Below the pieces are notes generated by a model. It did not search any database. It saw only the letters and a list, made by a program, of their open reading frames with translations, and was not told the DNA's origin. Positions 1 to 5,588 of a DNA stretch of 5,851 nt are shown piece by piece. A program made the translations under genes and the position numbers. The stretch is from Burkholderia sp. (GTDB lineage Bacteria > Pseudomonadota > Gammaproteobacteria > Burkholderiales > Burkholderiaceae), in assembly GCA_028292565.1 (NCBI GenBank), contig JAQGMD010000197.1, positions 1 to 5,851 of the forward strand. The letters run 5' to 3'. Every line of letters begins with the position of its first letter. The stretch's first letter is position 1.

Positions 1-72
1 GGCCTGGTCCGGCCCGACTCCGCCGTCGTCGACGCAGGCATACAAGATGTCGACGGCAAGTTTCGCCCCTAA
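1..72 (+). CDS. C-terminal end of an unidentified protein (5' part outside the window)
   Basis: Frame 1 from the first base is open for 23 codons and ends at TAA (70-72). It reads as a plausible protein tail ending in ...VVDAGIQDVDGKFRP. Nineteen of the 23 codons end in G or C, as expected of a real gene in a GC-rich genome, and this frame is the one that looks coding. The tail faintly recalls the 'PGAVVVDVGI..DGK' stretch of NAD(P)-binding folds, but 23 residues are too few for a family call. The gene converges on ftsK. Its stop codon coincides with the TAA that flanks the inserted element at 73-259. Removing that element and one TAA copy would leave the same stop, so the insertion need not have changed the protein. 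Seen: open frame, codon bias, stop. Inferred: that it is a gene end. Confidence 0.45.
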   Translation, partial: GLVRPDSAVVDAGIQDVDGKFRP

Positions 73-102
73 GGCACCGCGCAGGAATAAGTTGGTCAAT
101 TT
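72..102 (+). repeat. Left terminal inverted repeat of the MITE-like element (conserved outer part)
   Basis: These 31 bases are the reverse complement of 230-260 at 29 positions. The two mismatches are at about 76 and 96. The first base belongs to the flanking TAA; the element proper starts at 73. Confidence 0.8.
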
Positions 103-259
103 TGCTGTCCGTAGCGGGCGCGTTGCAGAGAGCCTGTTCTTCTTTTTTCTTGCGAACGTGTTGCTCGTCGTCGCCATAGCTCGCTTTGGCTCCTCCTCAC
201 GCCTTGCACCGCATCCCGCGACGGCCGCCAAATTGCCCAACTTATTCCTGCGCGGCGCC
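73..259. mobile_element. MITE-like element with long terminal inverted repeats
   Basis: A 187-bp segment starts GGCACCGCGC and ends GCGCGGCGCC. Bases 73-102 are the reverse complement of 230-259 at 28 of 30 positions. The symmetry continues imperfectly, with one-base shifts, to about 127 and 205, so each arm is about 55 bp around a centre of roughly 77 bp. The trinucleotide TAA lies directly outside both ends (70-72 and 260-262), as expected of a 3-bp target-site duplication. No transposase fits inside; the 71-codon frame running through it (47-262) is mostly arm sequence. It fits a miniature inverted-repeat element or the joined ends of a decayed insertion sequence. TNA-type 3-bp duplications are known from some IS5-family subgroups, but the parent family is not identified. 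It sits between two convergent genes and its RNA could form a long hairpin there. Confidence 0.65.
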
Positions 260-260
260 T
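230..260 (-). repeat. Right terminal inverted repeat of the MITE-like element (conserved outer part)
   Basis: This is the partner of 72-102, 29 of 31 bases complementary. The TAA at 260-262 follows directly and matches the TAA on the left side. The ftsK stop codon lies 18 bases further on. Confidence 0.8.
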
Positions 261-277
261 AACCCCCCGATAATTGT

Positions 278-3061
278 TTAATCCACCGTCGGCGGAGCCA
301 GGATCTCGCGGCTGCCATTCGAAGCCATCGAGGACAGTATGCCCGCAGCTTCCATCTGCTCCACCATCCTTGCCGCACGGTTGTACCCAATGCGAAGTTG
401 CCGCTGGACCGACGAGATCGACGCCCGCCGCGTGCGGACGACAAAAGCGACGGCTTCGTCATAGAGCGGATCGGCTTCGGCATTTCCTTCCTCACCGAGT
501 GCTTCCCCGGCAGCTTCCTCGCTCGGTGCGCCGGCCAGAATGGCCTCTTCGTATTCCGGCTCGCCGAATTGCTTCAGGTATTCAACCACGCGATGCACTT
601 CTTCATCGGACACGAATGCGCCATGCACGCGCTGCGGATAGCCGCTTCCGGGTGGCAAAAACAGCATGTCGCCATGGCCGAGCAAGGCCTCGGCGCCCAT
701 CTGGTCGAGCACGGTGCGTGAATCGATTTTCGATGAGACCTGGAAGGCCACGCGCGTGGGAATGTTTGCCTTGATGAGTCCGGTGATCACGTCCACCGAG
801 GGCCGCTGCGTCGCGAGTATCAGATGGATGCCGGCGGCGCGTGCCTTTTGGGCAAGGCGGGCGATCAGTTCTTCGATCTTCTTGCCGGCCACCATCATCA
901 GGTCGGCCAGTTCGTCGATGACGACAACGATCATGGGCAGCGTTGATAGCGGCTCAGGTGCATCCGGGGTAAGGGAAAACGGGTTGGTGACCTTCTTCTC
1001 CGCGGCTACGCCGTCACGAATCTTCTGGTTGTATCCCGCAAGATTGCGTACGCCGAGAGCGGACATCAGCCGGTAGCGCTTGTCCATCTCGGTCACACAC
1101 CACGAAAGCGCATTCGCGGCCAGCTTCATATCGGTGACGACCGGCGCGAGCAGATGCGGAATGCCGTCATACACCGACAACTCGAGCATTTTCGGATCGA
1201 TCATGATCATTCGAACATCGGCCGGCGTCGACTTGTAGAGCAGCGACAGGATCATCGCGTTGATGGCGACTGATTTTCCGGAGCCGGTCGTGCCGGCGAC
1301 CAGCATATGCGGCGCGCGCGCCAGGTCGGTGACAACCGGGATGCCGGTAATGTCCTTGCCCATCGCCAGCGTGAGATGCGACGGCGATTTACGATAGGCA
1401 TCGGATTCGAGCATTTCCGAAAGTCGGATCATCTGCCGCTGCGCATTCGGCAGTTCGAGGCCCATGCAGGTCTTGCCAGGAATCGTTTCGACAACGCGGA
1501 TGGATGTCAGGCCCAATGCTCTCGACAGATCCTTCATCAGCCCGACGATCTGAGCGCCACGTACTCCGACTGCCGGCTCGACCTCGAAGCGGGTGATGAC
1601 CGGACCGGCGCATGCGCCGAGCACCGTTACCGGCACCTTGAATTCCTTCAGCCGCTGTTCGATCAATAGGCCAGTCTCGGCAAGATCGCCGACCGGAATC
1701 TCGACCACGTTGCCGGAGGTCGCATCAAGCAAGTCAAGCCCGGGCAATTCGACACTGATTTCAGCAGGCGCCTGAAATTCAAACTGGGTTCCCACGACGG
1801 CACGGGGGCTGGAAGCAGCCGCAGCGGGCGGCACGACGGCAAAACCTTCAGCCGGCCGGACAGGGTCCGGCGCGAGTGACGGGGCCGCAGTTGTTTGTTC
1901 CTGAAACTCCGGTGGCGCAATGGAAGAAGGCGACGCAGGTTCGGGCACCGCTTCGGACGCATAAGCGACCTTGCTCTCCAACGGTTCCGGATGCATCTCC
2001 TTCTGTTCTTTGACTGGGTAATCGTCCTGTGCCGGGGTGGGGGGTGACTGCGCTTCGGTCACCGGTCTGTCCGCCGTTGGCATCTCTGCTTTCATCGCAG
2101 CTCGCAACTCAATCGCCATTGCGGCATAGCGGGCAGCGTTGCTAATGGGTTGTGCGGCTATAGCAGGCGCAGGCGCGCCGGGCAAGTCGGCTGTTTGCGG
2201 ACGCTGCTCCTGTCCCGGCGCCGGTGAGTGAGTCGGCGCCGATGGACCAGGAAACATCGACCTGGTGATTTTTCCGATGACGTGCTTCTCAGCGCTCTCC
2301 CGCGTCGGCTGCGCGGCAGCCTGATGAGGGTGCGCGCTGATCCGGCCGACGCTTTTTGGCGCAGCCATAGTCGGCGCTGCGCTCGGTGCATTGGCGCGCG
2401 CGAGCATCGCTGAAGTTGGACGTATGCGTTCAAACGGGGCCCATTCGTCGCTCGTTCGCCCGTTCGAGGTCGTCCCGGATGTTTTTGCATCACGCACCGA
2501 AGTCATCTTCTCGGGAGGCTTCACCGATTTTTTCGGCGAGATCGGCGGTGGCAATTTCCACGGCTCAGTCCTTCGGGGCTGACCGCTGCCTGCCACCGGC
2601 GTGCTGCCCGGCCGGGACCGCGCAGGCGGATCTTCCTTTGCTATGAACTTTGGCGGCTGGCTGTCCTCATTCCGCCTTAGTCCCGTAGCCACTCGTTGGC
2701 TGGCGCCGTAACACCACGCGAAAAGACGGAACGCTCCGCGGCCAAACAGCCATGGCATTGCGATGGCTGCTATCGTAAGCATGATCAGCACGCCCAGGAA
2801 TATGCCGAGGGAATCGACTATGGATGTCGCGAGTATCTGGCCGAAAACAACGCTGTCGCCAGGTGCTGATTCATCGCTCCGGATCAATGCTTCCAGAGCG
2901 CTGCTTGTGCACAGCATGAGCAACGTGCCTAGCCACAAACGGATCGAGCCGTGGCCGTATAATTGCGTTTTTTTAAAGACTATCACTTTGAAGAGACGCC
3001 ATCCCAAGGGGACAACCCACAGCACTGACCATCCAAACCACCCCAATACAACCATGTGCAT
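278..3061 (-). CDS. ftsK: FtsK/SpoIIIE-family DNA translocase with shortened membrane domain
   Basis: This is an ATP-driven, septum-anchored double-stranded DNA pump that clears and aligns the chromosome terminus at division. The 927 residues show hydrophobic segments at about 4-28, 40-58 and 80-106. A Pro/Ala-rich, low-complexity linker follows at about 120-430, then the alpha domain at about 440-540. The RecA-like beta domain has Walker A GTTGSGKS (590-597), the IDPKMLELS segment (621-629) and Walker [12 protein letters not shown] (712-722). An acidic spacer leads to the winged-helix gamma domain at about 865-925 ([19 protein letters not shown]), which in relatives reads KOPS sequences and contacts XerD. 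The motor is intact. Oddity: the N-terminus begins where TM2 of usual FtsK proteins lies, and an in-frame stop (TAG, complement of 3071-3073) excludes a longer start in this frame. The second ATG (3053-3055) has a slightly better purine stretch upstream (GAGA), so the start is uncertain by two codons. The family call is certain; whether this is the main FtsK or a paralogue is not known. Confidence 0.95.
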   Translation of the reverse strand: MHMVVLGWFGWSVLWVVPLGWRLFKVIVFKKTQLYGHGSIRLWLGTLLMLCTSSALEALIRSDESAPGDSVVFGQILATSIVDSLGIFLGVLIMLTIAAIAMPWLFGRGAFRLFAWCYGASQRVATGLRRNEDSQPPKFIAKEDPPARSRPGSTPVAGSGQPRRTEPWKLPPPISPKKSVKPPEKMTSVRDAKTSGTTSNGRTSDEWAPFERIRPTSAMLARANAPSAAPTMAAPKSVGRISAHPHQAAAQPTRESAEKHVIGKITRSMFPGPSAPTHSPAPGQEQRPQTADLPGAPAPAIAAQPISNAARYAAMAIELRAAMKAEMPTADRPVTEAQSPPTPAQDDYPVKEQKEMHPEPLESKVAYASEAVPEPASPSSIAPPEFQEQTTAAPSLAPDPVRPAEGFAVVPPAAAASSPRAVVGTQFEFQAPAEISVELPGLDLLDATSGNVVEIPVGDLAETGLLIEQRLKEFKVPVTVLGACAGPVITRFEVEPAVGVRGAQIVGLMKDLSRALGLTSIRVVETIPGKTCMGLELPNAQRQMIRLSEMLESDAYRKSPSHLTLAMGKDITGIPVVTDLARAPHMLVAGTTGSGKSVAINAMILSLLYKSTPADVRMIMIDPKMLELSVYDGIPHLLAPVVTDMKLAANALSWCVTEMDKRYRLMSALGVRNLAGYNQKIRDGVAAEKKVTNPFSLTPDAPEPLSTLPMIVVVIDELADLMMVAGKKIEELIARLAQKARAAGIHLILATQRPSVDVITGLIKANIPTRVAFQVSSKIDSRTVLDQMGAEALLGHGDMLFLPPGSGYPQRVHGAFVSDEEVHRVVEYLKQFGEPEYEEAILAGAPSEEAAGEALGEEGNAEADPLYDEAVAFVVRTRRASISSVQRQLRIGYNRAARMVEQMEAAGILSSMASNGSREILAPPTVD

Positions 3062-3215
3062 TCTCTGTTTCTACGTAATACGGAACAACTGATCCAAGTC
3101 CGCAATCTGACACGCTTGGGTCGCAGGCCCGTACTGTAGCAGATCGTCCGATCGGAAAATACATCGCGCGTCGTTTCCGTCGCACCAAGAGAATTGAATT
3201 ACAACAGGGAACTGA

Positions 3216-3230
3216 CTGGAGAATTTCCAG
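3216..3230. promoter_or_regulatory. Inverted repeat CTGGA-N5-TCCAG, possible operator
   Basis: The 208-bp spacer between the divergent ftsK and coiled-coil genes contains a perfect 5-bp-arm dyad, CTGGAGAATTTCCAG, about 40 bp before the coiled-coil start. An 8-bp palindrome CCGATCGG lies at 3148-3155. I could not place a convincing -35/-10 pair for either gene. The dyad could bind a dimeric regulator, but arms this short can arise by chance. Confidence 0.25.
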
Positions 3231-3269
3231 CCTAAACGTTCCGCAAAGAATTATCAGATAGGTACTAAC

Positions 3270-3986
3270 TTGAGTGAATTAGAACAGCAACCAGACTCCG
3301 GCGACACCAAGTTGGACGACCTCGTGGCACTCGTCGAGGAAGCGGCCCGCGCGCTGGTGGATCTCCGAACTGAAAACGCCGCCCTGACGAAAGAGTTACG
3401 CGAACATCAAATGTCCGCGCAATCAGGGGCGGCGGAGCTCGATCTCCGACGGCAGCGTATTGAAGAGCTGGAACGATCCGAGGCGAATTTGAACAAGGAA
3501 TATGCTGCCTTGATTAGAGAAGCAGAGGCGGCGCAAATGGCAGTGCACGCAAAAGCATCCGAACCGGACGCCGAAAGTCAACGCATAGAACTGCTTGAAC
3601 AATCGGTTGCTGCGCTGAAGGAGGAAAACGCTGCGTTGACCGAAGAAGTAGAGGCGGCGCGAATGGCAGCGATCGCAAAAACATCCGAGCCAGACACCGA
3701 AAGTCAACGAAGAGAAGCGCTTGAACAATCGGTTACTGCGCTAAAGGAGGAAACCGCAGCGTTGACCAAAGAAGTACAGGAAGCGCAAGCGGCCGCGGAC
3801 ATGAAGGCAATAGAGCTGGATATTCGAAGGCAGCGGATTCATGTACTCGATCAATCCATTGCCGAACTGAGGAAGGACGCGAGCCTCTCCCAATGGCTGC
3901 GTAGTAAATTCAGCAACTCCAGTTTTCTTAACCATATCGAGAAGTTGTATTTCAGCGACCATCCCGAGGAAACGAACACACAGTAG
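3270..3986 (+). CDS. Coiled-coil protein of tandem 42-residue repeats, function unknown
   Basis: I do not recognise a family. The 238 residues are strongly acidic/basic and Ala/Leu/Glu-rich, with no signal peptide, membrane segment or cysteine. From residue 18 to 205 the protein is four and a half copies of a 42-residue unit (starts at 18, 60, 102, 144, 186), exactly six heptads, which predicts one long, rigid, probably oligomeric coiled coil. A non-repetitive tail follows (SQWLRSKFSNSSFLNHIEKLYF, about 207-228) that could be a binding end. The start is TTG with a weak AGG 7 bases before it (3260-3262). The next in-frame ATG (residue 48) would cut into the first repeat, so TTG is preferred. 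It stands alone, divergent from ftsK and convergent with the FRG gene. A structural, spacer or scaffold role is inference only. Regular repeats and steady heptads make a real protein likely. Confidence 0.75.
   Translation: MSELEQQPDSGDTKLDDLVALVEEAARALVDLRTENAALTKELREHQMSAQSGAAELDLRRQRIEELERSEANLNKEYAALIREAEAAQMAVHAKASEPDAESQRIELLEQSVAALKEENAALTEEVEAARMAAIAKTSEPDTESQRREALEQSVTALKEETAALTKEVQEAQAAADMKAIELDIRRQRIHVLDQSIAELRKDASLSQWLRSKFSNSSFLNHIEKLYFSDHPEETNTQ
3321..3884 (+). repeat. 126-bp in-frame tandem repeats inside the coiled-coil gene
   Basis: Units start at 3321, 3447, 3573, 3699 and 3825 (the last one partial), each 126 bp, or 42 codons. Units 3 and 4 match at 75 of their first 87 bases (3573-3659 against 3699-3785), while the outer units are more diverged. 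The junction type 'ELD.RRQRI' occurs at the first and last unit boundaries and 'SEPD.ESQR' at the two middle ones. This suggests growth by duplication from the inside. Confidence 0.85.
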
Positions 3987-4025
3987 CCGGTCACCGGGAA
4001 CGTGCACGAAAGCGCTTCCTGGACG

Positions 4026-4826
4026 CTATGCACCGCCGCGCTTTATCGACGCATCGATCAAACCCTGCCAGACCACCTCGAGCTCCAGCCCGATCGATTT
4101 TGCCAATCCATCGAGGTCGGGGAATAGCGTGGCATTCGTGATATTCATGCGATATAGCGACTTCATTGCTTCTTCCCGAATCTGGCGCGGCAGGATGATC
4201 TTTTTGATCAACATGTCCTCGCCGGGATACTCACTGAGGATTTCATCCAGCGATTTGTCCAGCACCCCCGGTACGACCACCGTCCCTGATTGAGCGACGA
4301 GACGCCGGTCCATTTCGGTCGGCTCGCCGGTCCAGATGATCTGATTGATATTCTGCAGAAAATAGCGTTCGAAATTCCCCCTCCCCCTCGGATCGATGTT
4401 TTCCCTCGTCAGCCGGCGATTCCGGGCGGGTGTGGCATGCCACAGCACGGGCGTGTTCAATGCATATACCGCGGCATCAGTCACTGCATTCTCGAGCGCA
4501 AAGAACGCGGCGACAAAAGGCGACTTCGTAAAATCCAGCAGCCTGGTCGGCGCCCCGTGGTGCTGCATCAATGCCACGCAACGCAGGTCGTCGTTCAACA
4601 CGCTGGCGTCGGTCAGGTAATTGTGCGCCTTGCGGCGAAAAATCCGTATCGCCCGCTCTTCGCGTATGCGCCAGGTGGACTGATCCGGGACGAAGGCTTC
4701 CAGGTAACGTGACAGCGAGCTAAGCAACGGCCATCCGGCATCCTGCTGGCCCCGGAAAGCCCAGCCATCGAGTTCCGAGGACAAGGATACGAACTCGTTC
4801 CAGCTTGAAATACCGATCTCGTGCAA
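4026..4826 (-). CDS. FRG-domain-containing protein
   Basis: The 266 residues have the hallmarks of the FRG family, named for its Phe-Arg-Gly motif. These are W-A-FRGQ at 22-27, the central LMQHHGAPTRLLDFT at 86-100 followed by SPFVAAFFALE, QSGTVVVPG at 179-187, and a closing block LYRMNITNATLFPDLDG at 224-240. The size is usual for single-domain members. No signal peptide or membrane segment is seen, so it is probably cytoplasmic. The biochemical activity is not established to my knowledge. Such genes are scattered among bacteria and often found in variable regions, so a role in conflict or defence is possible but not shown here. The start is TTG (complement of 4824-4826), chosen because AAGAGG lies 7 bases upstream. 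No in-frame ATG, GTG or other TTG start exists between it and the upstream stop (complement of 4950-4952). The gene is convergent with the coiled-coil gene, 39 bp apart. The family call is firm; the role is unknown. Confidence 0.9.
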   Translation of the reverse strand: MHEIGISSWNEFVSLSSELDGWAFRGQQDAGWPLLSSLSRYLEAFVPDQSTWRIREERAIRIFRRKAHNYLTDASVLNDDLRCVALMQHHGAPTRLLDFTKSPFVAAFFALENAVTDAAVYALNTPVLWHATPARNRRLTRENIDPRGRGNFERYFLQNINQIIWTGEPTEMDRRLVAQSGTVVVPGVLDKSLDEILSEYPGEDMLIKKIILPRQIREEAMKSLYRMNITNATLFPDLDGLAKSIGLELEVVWQGLIDASIKRGGA

Positions 4827-4833
4827 TTGGCTG

Positions 4834-4839
4834 CCTCTT
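4834..4839 (-). promoter_or_regulatory. Ribosome binding site fixing the TTG start of the FRG gene
   Basis: On the minus strand this reads AAGAGG, followed by 7 bases and then TTG (complement of 4824-4826). The spacing is ideal and supports translation from the rare start codon. Confidence 0.7.
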
Positions 4840-4943
4840 GCGGGGCGGTTGGCGATGCGGATTATTATGCGCCTTCCGGGCGGGTTGCACTTGCGGTGAA
4901 CTTCAGGGTTCGGGGCAACTACACAAGTCGAACGGCACCGTAG

Positions 4944-4961
4944 GGCGCATCACGATGCGCC
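4944..4961. repeat. Perfect palindrome GGCGCATC-AC-GATGCGCC
   Basis: Two 8-base arms are separated by two bases and preceded by CGTAG. It could be an operator for a dimeric regulator, about 235 bp before the inferred sigma-54 transcription start. It could also be a dispersed palindromic repeat: short elements beginning GTAGGGCG are frequent between genes in proteobacterial genomes. The sequence alone does not decide. Confidence 0.45.
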
Positions 4962-4988
4962 GCACTTCACTGGCTTGTGCGCTAACGA

Positions 4989-5021
4989 GCGTGAACACGC
5001 ATGTGTTGGACCACCACCAAC
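4989..5021. promoter_or_regulatory. Two adjacent short inverted repeats, candidate enhancer-binding-protein sites
   Basis: GCGTG-AA-CACGC lies at 4989-5000 and GTTGG-N7-CCAAC at 5005-5021. They are about 170-200 bp upstream of the inferred sigma-54 start, in the range where activators of sigma-54 promoters bind. Each arm is only 5 bp and I recognise no known activator consensus, so this is a positional argument. Confidence 0.3.
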
Positions 5022-5121
5022 GCACCTTCCCCGACTGTTTGATCGAGCCCGCCACTTGCTTGATCCCGTCTCATAATCAGTCGACAAGCGGCTCTGCCCA
5101 TACCAATACATTCCCCTTTTT

Positions 5122-5134
5122 TTTCAACGACTTA
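5122..5134 (+). promoter_or_regulatory. IHF-like binding site
   Basis: TTTCAACGACTTA agrees with the IHF core WATCAA-N4-TTR at all defined positions except the second. It abuts an eight-base T tract (5117-5124), the kind of A/T tract that favours IHF binding. It is centred about 60 bp before the inferred transcription start, where IHF commonly bends DNA to bring a sigma-54 activator to the polymerase. Confidence 0.45.
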
Positions 5135-5162
5135 CATCCCGCCAGCGACGGATCATCATGGC

Positions 5163-5178
5163 TGGCACGCCCCCTGCT
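5163..5178 (+). promoter_or_regulatory. Sigma-54 (RpoN) -24/-12 promoter of the GG-peptide genes
   Basis: The sequence TGGCACG-CCCC-CTGCT matches the sigma-54 consensus TGGCACG-N4-TTGCW except for one T-to-C change. The diagnostic GG (5164-5165) and GC (5176-5177) are exactly ten bases apart. Transcription should start near 5189, giving a leader of about 63 bases before the first peptide gene. Such promoters need an ATP-dependent activator, so expression is probably tied to a specific signal. No activator gene is in the window. Confidence 0.75.
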
Positions 5179-5238
5179 ATATGTGTACCGAGCGCGAAAA
5201 AAAACGCCTCACCACCAACCCCAACCTTATGAACCTTT

Positions 5239-5244
5239 AAGGAG
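5239..5244 (+). promoter_or_regulatory. Strong Shine-Dalgarno site that sets the first peptide's start
   Basis: AAGGAG is followed by 7 bases and ATG at 5252. This rules out the upstream in-frame starts that would extend the frame to 4805. Confidence 0.85.
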
Positions 5245-5251
5245 ATTTGAA

Positions 5252-5521
5252 ATGAAAGCACTCACAATCAAAGACCTGTCCGTTACCGAACAACTCGACA
5301 GCAAAGCCATGGCCGGCGTCCGCGGCGGCCATGACTGGAAGGCGAGGATGCTGGCCTTCCCGGCTGTCTACCAGTCCTACGCTTCGAGCAAGAGCGTGAC
5401 AGTCTCGCAAGCGAACAACCAGATCCAGGACAACGACACCGGCAACGGCTCGGCAGTGTTTGGCGGCAGCATCACCGCTTTCAACACCCAGACTGGCCTG
5501 AACTTCAACAGCGTGCGCTAA
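5252..5521 (+). CDS. Double-glycine-leader Asn/Gln-rich peptide precursor (first of a pair)
   Basis: The 89-residue precursor has a 26-residue leader ending LDSKAMAGVRGG. This resembles the GG leaders that C39-peptidase ABC exporters cut directly after Gly-Gly. Predicted mature part: 63 residues starting HDWKARM. It has no cysteine and no clear membrane segment. Its second half is rich in Asn, Gln, Gly, Ser and Thr (SQANNQIQDNDTGNGS, FGGSITAFNTQTGLN). The leader aligns without gaps to that of the next gene, and the mature parts align from residue 51 on with one gap. Lack of Cys argues against lanthionine or disulfide peptides. A bacteriocin, a signal peptide or an amyloid-type matrix peptide are all open. 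The start is fixed by AAGGAG 7 bases upstream and by the leader itself. It is first in a likely operon behind the sigma-54 promoter at 5163-5178. Exporter and immunity genes are not in view. The precursor nature is well supported; the function is unknown. Confidence 0.88.
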   Translation: MKALTIKDLSVTEQLDSKAMAGVRGGHDWKARMLAFPAVYQSYASSKSVTVSQANNQIQDNDTGNGSAVFGGSITAFNTQTGLNFNSVR

Positions 5522-5535
5522 TCACGTACCGATAC

Positions 5536-5556
5536 GGTGGAGGCCTGGCCTCCACC
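5536..5556 (+). other. Intercistronic hairpin between the two peptide genes
   Basis: GGTGGAGGCC and GGCCTCCACC form perfect 10-base arms around a single T, starting 14 bases after the first gene's stop. No T-run follows (AATTTCC), so it is a poor intrinsic terminator. It more likely protects the 3' end of the upstream message or lets only part of the transcription or translation reach the second gene. Confidence 0.6.
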
Positions 5557-5576
5557 AATTTCCACCACAGAAAGTA

Positions 5577-5581
5577 AAGGA
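5577..5581 (+). promoter_or_regulatory. Shine-Dalgarno site of the second peptide gene
   Basis: AAGGA is followed by 7 bases and ATG at 5589, the same geometry as for the first peptide gene but a slightly weaker match. Confidence 0.75.
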
Positions 5582-5588
5582 ACCTGCC

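Larger units (their letters stand above)
4827..5251. other. Non-coding regulatory region between the divergent FRG and GG-peptide genes
   Basis: In these 425 bases I see no convincing gene. A plus-strand frame is open through most of it, but it lacks protein-like composition and runs straight across the sigma-54 promoter. The region holds, from left to right: the FRG ribosome binding site, an 8-bp-arm palindrome (4944-4961), two short inverted repeats (4989-5000 and 5005-5021), a run of eight T joined to an IHF-like site (5117-5134), a sigma-54 promoter (5163-5178), a run of eight A (5197-5204) in the inferred leader, and a strong Shine-Dalgarno sequence. No promoter for the FRG gene could be placed with confidence. 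Confidence 0.7.

Noticed and set aside
47..262. A 71-codon plus-strand frame with a hydrophobic middle
   Set aside because: Most of it is the two inverted arms and centre of the MITE-like element, its stop is the flanking TAA, and the upstream part is in a different frame from the GC3-rich reading of 1-72. There is no ribosome binding site.
274..2646. Several plus- and minus-strand frames of 60-166 codons over ftsK
   Set aside because: They are by-products of GC-rich coding sequence in other frames, overlapping an intact FtsK with all motor motifs. None shows a recognisable domain.
3423..4033. Minus-strand frames over the coiled-coil gene
   Set aside because: The plus strand carries regular heptads and in-frame repeats, so the opposite frames simply reflect the repeat structure.
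3987..4044. Possible terminator between the coiled-coil and FRG genes: CCGGTCACCGG, and AAAGCGC paired with GCGCTTT
   Set aside because: The first has too small a loop, the second has a 22-base loop and lies partly within the FRG coding sequence. Neither is followed by a proper T-run.
5117..5124. Eight-base T-run as a transcription terminator
   Set aside because: No stable hairpin precedes it, no gene ends before it on the plus strand, and it is better explained as the A/T tract next to the IHF-like site.
5229..5240. Mini reading frame ATG-AAC-CTT-TAA just before the first peptide gene
   Set aside because: It has no ribosome binding site of its own and its stop overlaps the Shine-Dalgarno sequence by chance; three codons do not support a leader peptide.
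4805..5251. Upstream extension of the first peptide's frame to a 238-codon protein
   Set aside because: The extension crosses the sigma-54 promoter and the IHF-like site, has no protein-like composition, and would bury the GG leader. AAGGAG 7 bases before ATG 5252 marks the real start.
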